Shown piece after piece: positions 24,701 through 35,583 of a DNA stretch of 64,000 nt. The stretch's first letter is position 1. The number at the start of each line of letters is the position of its first letter. The position numbers were made by a program, and so were the translations under genes. This stretch comes from Ceratobasidium sp. AG-K (Eukaryota; Basidiomycota; Agaricomycetes; Cantharellales; Ceratobasidiaceae). The notes below the pieces were generated by a model. It worked only from the letters and a program-made list of their open reading frames with translations, had not been told where the DNA came from and made no database searches. The DNA is taken from NCBI GenBank assembly GCA_037039685.1, contig JAWNGF010000003.1:992001-1056000 (forward strand). Reading direction: 5' to 3'.

Positions 24701-26273
24701 TGTGCATGAGCGGCTCGAACGTGGAGGTTCATTCCTTCAACCTATCGAAGAGCTGAAACAATGTATCCAGGATTTGACCTCGAAGATGGATGGTATGGTC
24801 ACGCGGGGCGACGTATTGACCAGGCTCGACACAATTTCAGCGGCTATCTCTTCGAACGTTGCCTCAACCCCAGCCCTCGATCCTGGAATATTGGAAGAGC
24901 TTGTACAACGAATCAAGGCCGTGGACTCTCCCTTGGTGGACACCTCTGAGCTCATGTTGAAGTTGGAGTCTATTGCGACCGCTATGGGTAACTTGACACC
25001 ACCACAAGTCGACCTCTCAACTGTCCACAACACATTAGATGAGATTAGGGTGCTCATACAAGTACGTCAACCTGAGGATGTATCTCTTAATCAACCCGTT
25101 CCATCCATGGACTTGTCGGATGTGGTGATGAAACTCGACGGTATAGCTGCAATGTGTCAGGCGTTTATGGAACCCAAAACCGACCAAGTAGTTGAAGGCG
25201 ATGAGGCTGAGAAGCAAGCGACGCAGGACCAGGCGAGTGCCCCCCTATTACGGCAGGTCAGGAAGACTAACGTACGTCCGACAAAGTTGTTGGTTGCACT
25301 GCGAGAGGATGCTGAATACCGTACGGTGCAAACCCAACAAACCACGGAGCTCGTTCGGTACTCAAATGTACGTATTTACGTGACACTCATTTGAACACAT
25401 CTGAGTACGGTTCTGCAGGAACTGAACTCATGGCTCGAGAAGTTTGTAATGAACGCATCGGCGCAGATGGACGGTGTTGGAGCTGGAATCAGCCTTCTTC
25501 GCCGTGACCTTGGTTTAGACCCTCACTTACCAGAGGGGCGGACTGAGGATAACCCACCGCCAAACGCCATACAGGAACTCAGAGGAATGTTCGCGGAGCA
25601 GATCAAGACTGTAGGCGATATCTCTACTTCTCTGAATGCCTTCCTGGCTACATTCAATGAAGAGAGGGACCAGAATGCACAGTCTAGACAAAGCTTGGGT
25701 AGGTGTCCAAGAGTTTTGACTTACTGGCGGTAACCCCCCAACTTATCACATATCCGTGTAGCTACGGAGGCCGTTTTGAAAATGATTGGTGTCCAACGCC
25801 AAGAGCAGGAACGATTGTTGAAGCAGTTAGCTACAGGTGAGTTGCTATATGCGTGGATTTACGCCAACCAACTCATATCTCATCCAGACCTTTCGAGTGA
25901 TATTCGAGGAGAGCGCATTCGGTTCGTAGAAGCTATGTCTCAGGCCACTTCGATGAATGTCCAATGTAAGTTATTGGGTATAACCGTGACAGAGGCTCAC
26001 TTTTATTACGCCCGCAGTGCACGTTGAAGAGTTCAAGAAACAATTAACCCATGAAGTGCTAGCGCTTACTGATGAAGTTGGTCGCCTGCGCGAAGAACGG
26101 AAAACGATACAACACCAGATTGCGCAGTTGTTTCTTGTGAAGTCTGAACACGAGGCAGAGCTCCGTTCATCAGAATCTGTAGGGCTCTGATGATTATACG
26201 GAACGATAGGGTGCTGACATGCTCATAGTTTCCACCTCGTCCAGTGTTGAATACTCGACCAACCCCGAAATGA
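21717..26273 (+). CDS. Large PH-like domain plus coiled-coil protein
   Basis: Start ATG at 21717 (MSHSPNSPTPTVTTHPS). About 370 Ser/Pro-rich residues precede a Lys-rich stretch (GDKSKSKDKDDGNLKVKETP). Exon 2 (about 22872-23238) reads LLLYQSPARQ, NWMPYTVSMYPTSIILQVPN, FEMYCYGGRLERFATPSLAS and RTKWVTCLL, a pattern matching a pleckstrin-homology-like fold with its terminal Trp helix. A long central exon (about 23300-25366) carries disordered Ser/Pro/Arg sequence and then heptad-like coiled coil (LDTISAAISSNVASTPALD, LEKLEQRFYSKLKDVSDVHE). Short exons to 26273 add more coiled coil (LTHEVLALTDEVGRLREERK) and end RPVLNTRPTPK. No enzyme motif is seen. A membrane- or cortex-binding scaffold is the likely role by inference. 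Roughly 1,400 aa; inner small exons approximate. Confidence 0.82.
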
Positions 26274-27026
26274 TTGGTTGTCACTTCAGAGCCCCAACTT
26301 GATTCATTACCACCTTAGTTTTAGGCATTCGGCGATCACTTTGTCGATTGTTATCTCTTCAATTTTATTATTAAGGAATAAGCCAGCGCCTGGTGATGGA
26401 CCTTGGACTGTATGTTCAATCGGCCATGGCGTGCCTCATTTGCAAATATTACAAAGGTGGGGCTTGACATCATGCTGACCACCACAAGTTATTCTTGGTA
26501 CCTAAGGCCTTAGTCTTCTGGCGTCACTTACTGGATAGTTTGACGGTTTATTGACGATATCACCGGCGTATGTGTGCGACTTCTCTCACCTAACGACAGA
26601 ACCGGATCTCGAATGTGCAGCCTGTGACTAACTGTTCGCTCATTCACCTGCATTTCGCACGTTTGTCTTTGTCCGACCGCAGGAGAGGACTCCGTAACAG
26701 GCACCAACTGGAGTCTGTTGGCACTGAATGATCTAGCCGCTTGCGACGTCATTTCTTCGTTCGCAGCTGGTAACGTGAGCTATGGCGGCAAAATGACGAA
26801 ACTTCATGTGAGGGTTGAAATACCTTTAGAGCATCATGTGTTCGTCCCCGTACTCTGGACTTCCCATCTTGGAGCATAATGTTACGCATGACGCGATCTT
26901 TGATGTCATGGTAGCTCAGAGCTTGCGCGTGTGCGGCTATATATTTGGTGAGATTTTGGGGAGAGACCAGCAACAGCACAACCACAAACCTCCAGCAGCC
27001 TTTGAACGCTTTAAATACTTTTAAAC
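26274..27026. other. Intergenic region and hydrophilin promoter
   Basis: About 750 bp. The last 100 bp hold the hydrophilin core promoter. The rest shows no coding exon, RNA gene or repeat I can support. Confidence 0.4.
26938..26945 (+). promoter_or_regulatory. TATA box of CsbD-type hydrophilin gene
   Basis: TATATATT-type element about 85 bp before the start codon at 27027, the same spacing as at the Hsp12-like gene. Confidence 0.5.
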
Positions 27027-28024
27027 ATGTCTTACAACGATTCGAAAGGTATGCTTGGCTGAATTTCGACTTGACTAGTCTGGTGCTCACCTCGTCTCTT
27101 AGCTTTCGGTGACAATACCCGTCGCGACGAGTTCAATGACAATGCCCGCCGCGGAGACTTTGACGAAAATACCCGCCGCAACGAGCTCGGCGACAACGCC
27201 CGTCACGACGAGTTCAACGACAATACTCGTCGCGGTGACGGCTACAATACGCGTCGTGATGAGTTCGACAGCACCACTGGTTACGGGAACACGGGTACTC
27301 GTGCGTATCGCTTTCATTCTATTGAGAGATTTTCTTGAGATCTAATAGTGAGTCATCAGGCCGCTCCGATGATTATACATCCGGTACTACGGGGGTGGCG
27401 GGTTCGGCCCCTGGTGGATTCACCACCGGTGCCGGTAACTTTGGTCTATCCAACACCGATCGCAACCGCGACGACAACGTGAACACCACCGGCGGTGCCT
27501 ATGGTTCTTCGAACACTGACAGCCATGGCACAACCAACACGATCGGTAGCGGTACCTACAGCAAGGACGAGTATGGGTCTACCACCCACACCGGCTACGG
27601 TTCTTCCAATACCGACACCCTTCGTTCGACCGAGAACCAGGACCGCGACATTCGTTCTTCCGGCGTGACGGAGAACTACGGCAATCCTAGGACCGATAAT
27701 TTCGGTTCCACTGGCAACGACACCTACGGTCGTGGCACCAATGCCACTGGCGCCGGAGTTGACCCCGGACGTAATATCAACCGTGGTGATGACCATAAGC
27801 CGACCGTGGGCGAGAAAATCAAGGGTAAGAAGTCTCCTTTGCTTTCGTTTCGATTTCACACAACGTATACGACAGGTACTATGGAAACCGTTCAAGGCAA
27901 GGTCACCAAGAACCCCGAGCTTGTTGAGCGTGGCCAGGAGCGTAAGGTTCGTAACCCACCTAAATCCTATCGCAATATTTAACTGAAATCTGCATTTTAG
28001 GCTGGTAATCTCGACTATCACTAA
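27027..28024 (+). CDS. CsbD-type hydrophilin stress protein with tandem repeats
   Basis: Start ATG at 27027 (MSYNDSK). Intron 1 splices to an exon carrying a tandem array of GDNTRRDEF-type octads, then a second exon rich in Gly, Asn, Thr and Ser with repeated YGSSNTD and NTD blocks. Near the C terminus the sequence KPTVGEKIK is spliced to GTMETVQGKVTKNPELVERG and QERK, then AGNLDYH and stop TAA at 28022-28024. The KIKG...GKVTKNPELVERG segment is the CsbD-like fold common in basidiomycete stress proteins. Extreme hydrophilicity with no Cys suggests a disordered desiccation or osmotic protectant. About 260 aa. Confidence 0.85.
27108..27272 (+). repeat. Tandem octad-coding repeat in the hydrophilin
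   Basis: About seven imperfect 24-nt units encoding variants of G/N-D-N-A/T-R-R-D/N/G-E/D-F/L, with silent third-position changes between copies. This reads as an expanding protein-level repeat within one exon. Confidence 0.75.
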
Positions 28025-28530
28025 GTTATTCGCGCGGACTTTAATCCCCACTGTAATAGTACAAGTGAACATGTAGAATACTCGAAATTAACCAAGTGAA
28101 TACCACGATGAAATGTACAATCAGCCTTTAACAACCATGATAGCGTGCCTTGAAGGTAGTTACAGCCTTGGCGCTGATACAACATTTAAGCTATATCCAA
28201 GAGCATGTGTGCGATTCAAACTAATGGCAAATCGAATAACCATGGCTCGTTATAAATTTATGTTGTTATATGTACACGCTAGCCCCACAGTAGGGATATG
28301 TAGTCCTATTCTTAGACAATGAAAATGGTCCATGAATGGAGTTAGCACTGGACGAACTGAAAGACTACGATTACTGAATGTGGTCCGTCGGTTGAGTAGA
28401 GTAGGAAGTCGACTCACCGGGCGATTAAGATTAATGACTGGATTTAAATCCTCTGATGCACTCTGAAATATAGAAAGCATGCATTCCAGGTGCACTTCAA
28501 TCTGCCCAGCATATCCTGATACGCGATATC
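28025..28530. other. Intergenic region
   Basis: About 500 bp between the hydrophilin stop and the 28.5 kb relic. AT-rich and without a supported gene. Confidence 0.4.
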
Positions 28531-29180
28531 CTAGCGTTGAAAGTCTAGTTTCCCGTTCCAGTTTAGTGGTATGGCCAAATTGACGCCTTCTCGATAGTAC
28601 GTAAGATCAAGCCCCGCTGCCACACAAAACCAGGCCTCCTCATCCCAATCCCTCGCTCATCGACACTAAAATACTGGCATAGGCACACAATGTCTCATAA
28701 ACAAGCGGCTGAGCACCTTGGCCCGAGTTAATCAACATGGTATATAGAACATCGATTTCGAGATTAGGCGCCTTAACCTTGAGCCCACAGCGATGAGCAT
28801 TCAAATGATACACTCCACAACTTCACACCTATCGAACGCGATTCGAGCATCAATATGAACTTGCCGAAATTGATACGACAATTGAACTTGGTTCCAGGCG
28901 GTATCGCTTACTTCAGATGACCGTGTCAACAAGCCGTCCCTGCTAAAAGGTCTTGGAAATGCCTATCAATGATGTTGGTTTGAGCATCAAGGTGATCTTG
29001 CCGACGGCAACGAAACAATTAGCCTGTACTCTCTGGCAGTATCGTTTACCTCGAATGATTATGCTTAAACGCTAGGATGTCTCGGGAATCAATAAAGTGC
29101 TGATTTATCCCACTTTGAACGCGAGGGCTATCTTTGCCGACATCAATAGGGCGATTGAGTGTCAATCTCGGGCACTATTG
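28531..29180 (-). pseudogene. Frameshifted relic of an unrecognised repeat protein
   Basis: On the minus strand the segment LEIDVLYTMLINSGQGAQPL runs on through VYETLCAYASILVSMSEGL. A one-base shift then opens DEEAWFCVAAGLDLTYYREG and VNLAIPLNWNGKLDFQR, stop at 28531-28533. Upstream are two or three diverged units about 135 bp apart that share EVxDTA and an RQxHxDA core (QFRQVHIDARIAF versus RQDHLDAQTNIIDRHF). Protein-like sequence in several frames with internal stops indicates a decayed gene. I do not recognise the family. It is not simply the intron-rich remains of the neighbouring transporter. Confidence 0.55.
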
Positions 29181-29460
29181 CTTACGCTCGATACACACGC
29201 GAGAATACCATACTGGCTCAACAGCCTCGGATGATTCAGTTTCGTAGGCTAACCGGGCGCATATGCTATGAAATTCTCATGCAACCAACAATTAGCAAAG
29301 CACCCATGATTCTTGAACCCCAACGCAGCAAGTTCCATATAGGCAATCTCTCCTGGTGACACAGACCAATCTGCTGTGCATGATCCACCCAACTCAGTGT
29401 ATATCAAGCTTGTTATAGATTCATAACGTAACACCAATTTTGATTATACACAGTCCTTCT

Positions 29461-31802
29461 TTATGCATTACGGTCGGCGGCCGGCCTCACTACCTCTTCG
29501 TGGACTATGTCTCCTTTTCGCTCGTCACTCATGGAGCCAACTGGCGATGAATCACGAAGACGACCAGTTTCAGGGCCAGCATATCCAAATAACTGATCCA
29601 TGTCCTCCAATGAGACACCTTTAGCTATCAAATATATAAGTACTCCAGTGCAACTGCTTCGCTAACGGGATTTGACTCACTCTCTGGGAGGATGAAAATG
29701 ACCCAAGGGATCATGCACACCATACATACACCAAAGAACTAAACACTTGTTCAATATCAAGATACGTTCGACAGTAGATTCTGGCTTACTAGATATGTGC
29801 CATAGCCAATATTGGCGACCATGTATGGCGTTGACCTAGCAATCACAAACTGCCAAAGCCACTGGGTAGCAGTCGTAATTGCGCAGCAGAGCGCACGAAC
29901 CCCTAGAGGGAATATCTCTGAGCATACAATCCATGAAATCCCATTCCACGAGGCCTTTTTTCCAAATGTAGAAGTTAGGTAGGTGATCCACAAGCAATAA
30001 TTCACTCACACAGAAAGAAACGGCAAAAATATATAGACATGCGACGGCGAATCTTCCTGCCGCGGTAGATCCATCGCCTTCTTGAGGTTGAGCGATAGCG
30101 ATGAAAGCGGCAATACTATTGTGAGACATTAGCCAAGAATCCCCTATAAAACAACAAACTTACTAGAACATGGAGAACGCGCCGCCTATGGAACCGTAGA
30201 TAAGTGGTTTTCGTCGCCCTACGAGATCTATTAACCAAAATAGGAATATAAAGGTGGTAACCATCTTGACGATGCCGTAAATTCCCTGTATGCATCGTTA
30301 TTGGTTTTGCAGTGGGTGGGTTAGCGTTGATACTTACAGTAGCAAAAAGCCCATTGTTAGTGCCAGTGATACCAATCGACTTGAAGATTGTGGGCGAGTA
30401 ATACTGCGAATACACGTTGTTAATACTAAGCTCATTAAACTCTCTCTGGTGTCCTCACATTAATAGCATTGATGCCTAAACCTCGAAGTCAGAAAAATAC
30501 AAGGTATAGAAGCTCGCATCACTTGCCAGTCAGGTTCTGGAACATCATGATAGTCATTCCCACGCCAAGTCGATTGCGGATGCCAGGTTTTCCAAGCTCT
30601 CGAACTTGACCCATGAGGCCGTGATCACGAGCCAGTACCAGCTCTCGGTCCAACTGGGACCGGGTCGCCTGGACCTCTTGTTGGACGTATTCATGATCAC
30701 GGGGAAGGTTGCGCATCCAAGATAAGTTTTTTATAGCCTCTTCCTCTCGTCCGACCTTGAAAAGCCATCGTGGGGTTTCTTTCAGGAAGATTCCTGCAAT
30801 TAGGAGAAGACCTCCGGGGACTGATGGAGTTATGTACAGTAAGCAGCAGAAGCTTATCGAGGTCGAAGGACTACCTACTGAGCTGAAGTGAGACTGGTAT
30901 GTGCCATTGTTTAGCGGTTGGGGCTACTCCCTTACTGACACCATAGCTACGAGAGGCTCATATTCAGTCTCGTTGGCCCGACGCGTCTTAGTTAACTCAC
31001 TTGATCCAGAACCCAACGACCCCACCCATCTGCAGCAATGTTTCGTAAAACCCAACGAGTCGCCCTCGAATACTAGGAGGAGATATCTCTGCAATATAAA
31101 GAGCTGAAAGCTAGGTGAGTCCCCAATGGTTGAAAGTGATGCATATGCGCCTGAACTTACGGGTAGCCAACGACACAGCGCCAACTCCAAAGCCTCCTAT
31201 GATGCGACCAGCATAAAAGATGCCTAGGCTATCAAGGTTTCAGCATGTGAATAATAGATGACAACCAAGGAAACTCACGAATTGGTCGCTCCCAGCATCA
31301 GTCCGGCTCCCAAGCAAAAAAGTGCCGAAGCTCCAAGTAAAGTCGCGCGTCGACCCCACTTTTCGGCAATAAATAGACCCAGAATCGCTCCAAAGAAACA
31401 ACCTAACTCGAGTATTAGTCTGGGTATAACGATATTCTACTCGGACATAATACCTACCCCCTTGATAAGTTGAAACAATATTTGCGCTCGTAAAAGACTT
31501 TTCCGATGTCGACATTTTGTTCAAGCCAAACTGCTCCGAGAATGAGGGCAACGCCAGTGTACCCCCAATAAAAGCCGAGTCATAGCTAATACCCAAAAAA
31601 CGAAGGTAGGATAAGTGAGTTTCTACTTTAAGACACAGGCCGACTGACCCAAACAAAACGCCTCCCCAAGCAGCGACGAGTGCCAGCACATAAGGTTTCC
31701 AATCTACGTGACATTGTTCAGCGCAGATTAGGCGGGAAATACGTGGAGCGCACTGTAAACCTCTTTCGGAGTTGGTCGGTCTTCCACAATTTTCAACGTC
31801 AT
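29461..31802 (-). CDS. MFS sugar/quinate-type transporter
   Basis: About a dozen short exons on the minus strand. The start at 31800-31802 gives MTLKIVEDRPTPKEVYNWKP, the characteristic N terminus of fungal quinate permease (QutD/qa-y) relatives. Then come YDSAFIGGTLALPSFSEQFG, EKWGRRATLLGASALF, GRIIGGFGVGAVSLA, YIAEISPPSIRGRLVGFYE, INYYSPTIFKSIGITG, a VGRRKPLIYGSIGGAF loop and CVSWNGISWIVCSEIFPLGV, ending with PETKGVSLEDMDQLFG-like and an acidic tail, stop TAA at 29461-29463. These are the sugar-porter signatures (R-D/E-x-G-R-R, PESPR, PETKG). Twelve membrane helices are expected. Substrate (quinate or sugar) is undetermined. No quinate pathway genes lie nearby. Confidence 0.88.
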
Positions 31803-33149
31803 CGTATGCGGTGCCCTTGAGATTGATGGTAAACGCTCGGACAAGCAATGGCTCCAGCTACTAGACGCAGTCGAGGGAGCTGAGAACACCGGAATCGCAG
31901 CAGGCCTGGGTTATAACTGTGGAGGGACCCAAGGTATGTATAACACCGGCTAAACAGTTTATTCCAACTGGCCCAAACTTCGAATTCTCGTTGGCGAATG
32001 TTGATTCCCTCCACTAATTTGTCCGGCTTGCGAGGCTATTTCCAAGCCGATTCTCAGGTGACCACGAAGATAGGACATTTCTGGTGACCGCCTTGACGCT
32101 TCACCGCGTTGCAAGCTTACAAAGTACCTTGCAAGGGGAGAAGTGGGAAGATACGTGCCCTATTGGGAGTGTTCTAGGGCCGGATATCCGGTACATTCTT
32201 CATGAATGGTTCTTTAACCCGAAGGACGGATAATTGCGCCAGCCGGTTGAGATTCTATTATCTTAGATATCAGTCGGACAATCGCTACTTACAGGTGTGT
32301 CTATCTTACCTGCCCGGCAGGACCTTGCTTCGAAGGTGAGGTACTAGAGTATATTTGGTACTTAGTCGCGATGGTCAGAGCGAGTTTGATCTGCTTGCCT
32401 CCAGCCGCAAGTGTTATCGGCCGTAACGCGTAAAGTTGGCTGACAAGGATAAAGGCCAAGTACGAGGTTCGAGAAGAGCAATACGTCCATACAGCGATTT
32501 CGTTGACCGCAGGAGCATCAAGCAGGTGTGATCCAACAGTGTGATCTGAAATATCCAAAGACAAATTCATATATTCAGTTCAAATTAAGAGCAGTACGCA
32601 CTACACTATGTAATGCATATACAAGAAGTTTGAGATAGTATATGCGCAGCAAAAACCAAGATGGCCAATCTTCGATCGCGCGCTTGGTTGAAATGACCCT
32701 TGCTCGGCTCTTCCATAAAAAGTCGAACATCCCCCAGAAATGATCAAAGGGGATATTCAGGGTCACTGAATCCGCGCTAGGAACTCGTCCGAACACAATA
32801 ATAGCAAAACCTCCGAGGTCATTCTTGCACTGTGAACGGATGAGGCCGAGGATGAATCTAAACACCATGGTTGTACGCACTATCGGGATATGCTTTTGCA
32901 AACCGGGCGGACCTTGTCGTGTCTGCTCACAGTGGTGTAACTTCTTGACCATAGATAGATAGTGGAGGTCGAATGACAAGGCTCAGAACTCGGGGTTATC
33001 GCGAATAACCTGTTTGTAGTGGCTAGTGACGTGTTCTTCACTCCTAGACGTGCGGTTGTAAGCTATTTTCGGTTTTAGGGTATCGTCTGCGGGGAGGTTG
33101 GGTTTCGTTGGGATGTTGTAGCCTGACGAGAGGTCGAGTGGAGATCAGG
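31803..33149. other. Intergenic, no convincing gene
   Basis: About 1.35 kb. The first part is the transporter promoter. A minus-strand open frame at 32575-32979 with hydrophobic stretches, and another at 32301-32570, might be exons of a membrane protein, but no family motif supports them. Confidence 0.35.
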
Positions 33150-33760
33150 TTATTCCCCCTTCCTTTCATCCCGAGTCTTATCCTTCAGTTGGGTAATAGA
33201 GTACTCAATTTGAATGGTTGTAAGTGTCTGGTTGCTGAACGGCAGCACATCAGTGCTCACCTGGTTTCCATGACATCTCTCAACATGAGCTAGGACATAC
33301 GATTTGTCGTTCTGGTCCACGATGGCGGCATACAGCCCGACCACGTCCATGCAGCGCTCGACGCACCATCCGTACCCCGTAAGCGTCGTTGCTCGGGTTG
33401 AGTGATCCAAGATTCGGCGCGTCTACAAACGCGTTAGCATCCTCCCAGAGTTCAACTACACTCCTCCATGAGGAGCTGAAGTAGCTCACCTTATCCGTGG
33501 ACGAACCTGCAATCCCAAGCTCCAAAGAATGGCAGCCCATCATAAGGCAGCCGCGTAACCGTAAGAGACTCCATACGGCGAGGTGGCTCGCGAGGACGCG
33601 CTCTGCGTCGAACCTTCACTCGATCAAACTGACATCGCCATCCAACAATTCTCTGAAACATCGTTGTATATCTTTCCATCTTGGTTCGATTCCGCTAGCA
33701 CCTCCGAGTCGGGCGTGTGATAGGGGCGAAATTTTCGTCGAGAAGATCTGGTTGTGGCTA
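33150..33760 (-). CDS. Uncertain hypothetical gene fragment
   Basis: Several minus-strand pieces look coding: KFRPYHTPDSEVLAESNQDG and KIYNDVSENCWMAMS near 33640-33750, then STRATTLTGYGWCVERCMDV and VGLYAAIVDQNDKS (33300-33420), then VLAHVERCHGNQ. Possible GT-AG introns join them (for example 33423-33487), but a complete frame could not be built and the ends are unknown. I do not recognise the family; it may be a fragment of a longer or broken gene. Confidence 0.35.
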
Positions 33761-34608
33761 AACGTCTAGAAAGGCACAAGGAGTTAAAGTCGCGTCCAAG
33801 TGTTGCGTACCGTAGTCGAAGATCATTTATACTCTCCTTCGAGTCGACCGCCCGCCCCCGGTCAAGCTGATGTCAGCCCAGCGACCACCGGCGTCGACAA
33901 TCATCTAAAACGGGTCAGCGGAAATAACCCACTGTCAACGTGTGCACTCATCACAACTGCACCGGATCCTAGCCGCCCAGCGTAATCGCTCAAACTCGCA
34001 GTCCTCGTTGCTGCGGCACAGCATAGCACGTCCCAACCACCTGTCACCAACACACGTCAGATGCGTGAACCCCCGGACCTCCCGACGCTCACCCTCTCAC
34101 CCCTGCTCATCTCGACTAGCCACGCATTATTAGACCATGGCCAACCGCTCAGCCCGCCGGCCCCTTGGCTAGAGATCCACGTGATGGCCAGCAGATCCTC
34201 GATCACAGCACAGCCACATTCCAGGCCAAGCAAGTGATCGGCAGTCAGGTGACTGCACGTCATTTCATCGAGCGTTGTATCCGGTGCAACACAATGGATT
34301 GGGTACATGGTCTATTACATTAGTGTAGAGATGAAGGAGCGCATGGGATGTGGGGAGACAGTGGGACAAGACCTAGATGAGGGAGAGAGACAAGGAACCA
34401 AGTGATGGTGGAGTCAACATGGGAAATACGAGAGATGAAAGAGCGGGTGGCATCAGTCATGCAGATGCTCAGAGAAACCATACTGCGAGGTCATAAGCCC
34501 GAGCCCAATACATAAAAAAAGACAGACAGACAGACAAGAAAAAGGAAAGCACGAGAGCAGGAGAGAGCGACCACGTCATACGGATGGATGTTTTTATCGT
34601 CATGATCG
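33761..34608. other. Intergenic or upstream exons of the uncertain locus
   Basis: About 850 bp. A minus-strand open frame starting at 34308 (MYPIHCVAPDTTLDEMTCSH) may be an upstream exon of the uncertain locus, but no join is secure. The rest is the 3' flank of the 34.6 kb gene; purine-rich tracts occupy 34330-34560. Confidence 0.35.
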
Positions 34609-35583
34609 TCAGGCGCGAACCGAGATGGGGATGCTGTCGTGGTCCATCCCGGCTTTGCGCGCGCTAGTTCGTCGCGAGGGCAGGGGCGGAGCCGGCGGGG
34701 TCGACTCGGCGTCCTTTTCGCTCGCAGTTTCGTCGGAATGACGCCTCGTCACTCGACGGGGGACAGGCTTGGAACTCGAGGCAGGTTTCTTGGTCTGCAA
34801 GTTCGAACTCGCCCGTTTTGACGCGGGCGCTTCGGCAGGAGGCGGAGTTGCCGAAACGTCCTTGCCCCGTTTAGGACGCACGTCGTCTTCTTCCTCGTCG
34901 AGGTCCATCTCGTCCGCCGCGACAACGACCTTGCGTTTCTTTGCGGGGCTGCCCTGGCGTTGTTTGGCGGTATTGGACACTGCCACAATGAGGTGCTCGA
35001 GGTTGCGTGGAGGCGGGCGACGGGTGCGGCCCGAGCTACGAGTGGTGGGCTCGGGCGGAGCGGTGGGCTCTGCGTCGGCAGGCGAGGGCAGAGGCGGGAG
35101 AGGCCGCATGTGGTGGTACAGCGGGAGCTTTCGCGCTAGGGCGTGGGTGTGGGCACGTTGGCGCCTGCGCACGGGGAGCGGGACGTCAGGCGGAGGAGGC
35201 CTGTATCTGCGAGACAGTCAGCACAGGCCGAGATAAAAGATAGAGACAAACCTGGGCTGTTCCCGTGGTTGGCCGTCGGGATATCGCTCCTTGGGCTCAC
35301 GGTCGATGGCGCGGTGGGGCCGTTTGAGCGAGCGGCGGGTGAAGGGGTCAGGTGGAGCACCCGAGACGACGAGTACGATGCCCAGTGACACGAGCTCATC
35401 AGAGTCGGTGCCAGTGCTGGTTGCGCGGAACTGCTTGCGGCGGACGGCAAACGACGAGCTCGACGACGACGAGGTGGATGATGCACACGACACAGAGCCA
35501 GTGGGCGTCGCCGGCGTCAGAGGAGCCAGCTCGGCCAGAGCACTCTCCGAGATGAGAAAGCGCGAGCGGTGGGGAGCAGCCAT
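34609..35583 (-). CDS. Hypothetical low-complexity protein, member A of a divergent paralogue pair
   Basis: Two exons on the minus strand. Exon 1 (35251 approx. to 35583) begins MAAPHRSRFLISESALAELA, has a Ser run and AVRRKQF, and reaches EQPR at a phase-2 intron. Exon 2 continues YRPPPPDVPLPVRRRQ, LPLYHHMRPLPPLPSPADAE, RSSGRTRRPPPRNLEHL and a basic acidic-mixed tail (KKRKVVVAADEMDLDEEEDD, then VPRRVTRRHSDETASEKD), ending SIPISVRA. No known domain. HRSRFL, RRKxF, VSLG, YRPP and SGRxRRP are shared with the gene at 36770, and the intron sits at the same place and phase, so the two are paralogues in head-to-head orientation. Nuclear localisation is suggested by the KKRK-type basic patches, by inference. 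Confidence 0.78.

Noticed and set aside
33679..33700. GGTTCGATTCC resembling a tRNA T-loop
   Set aside because: The flanking stems do not pair, and no anticodon arm or acceptor stem can be formed.
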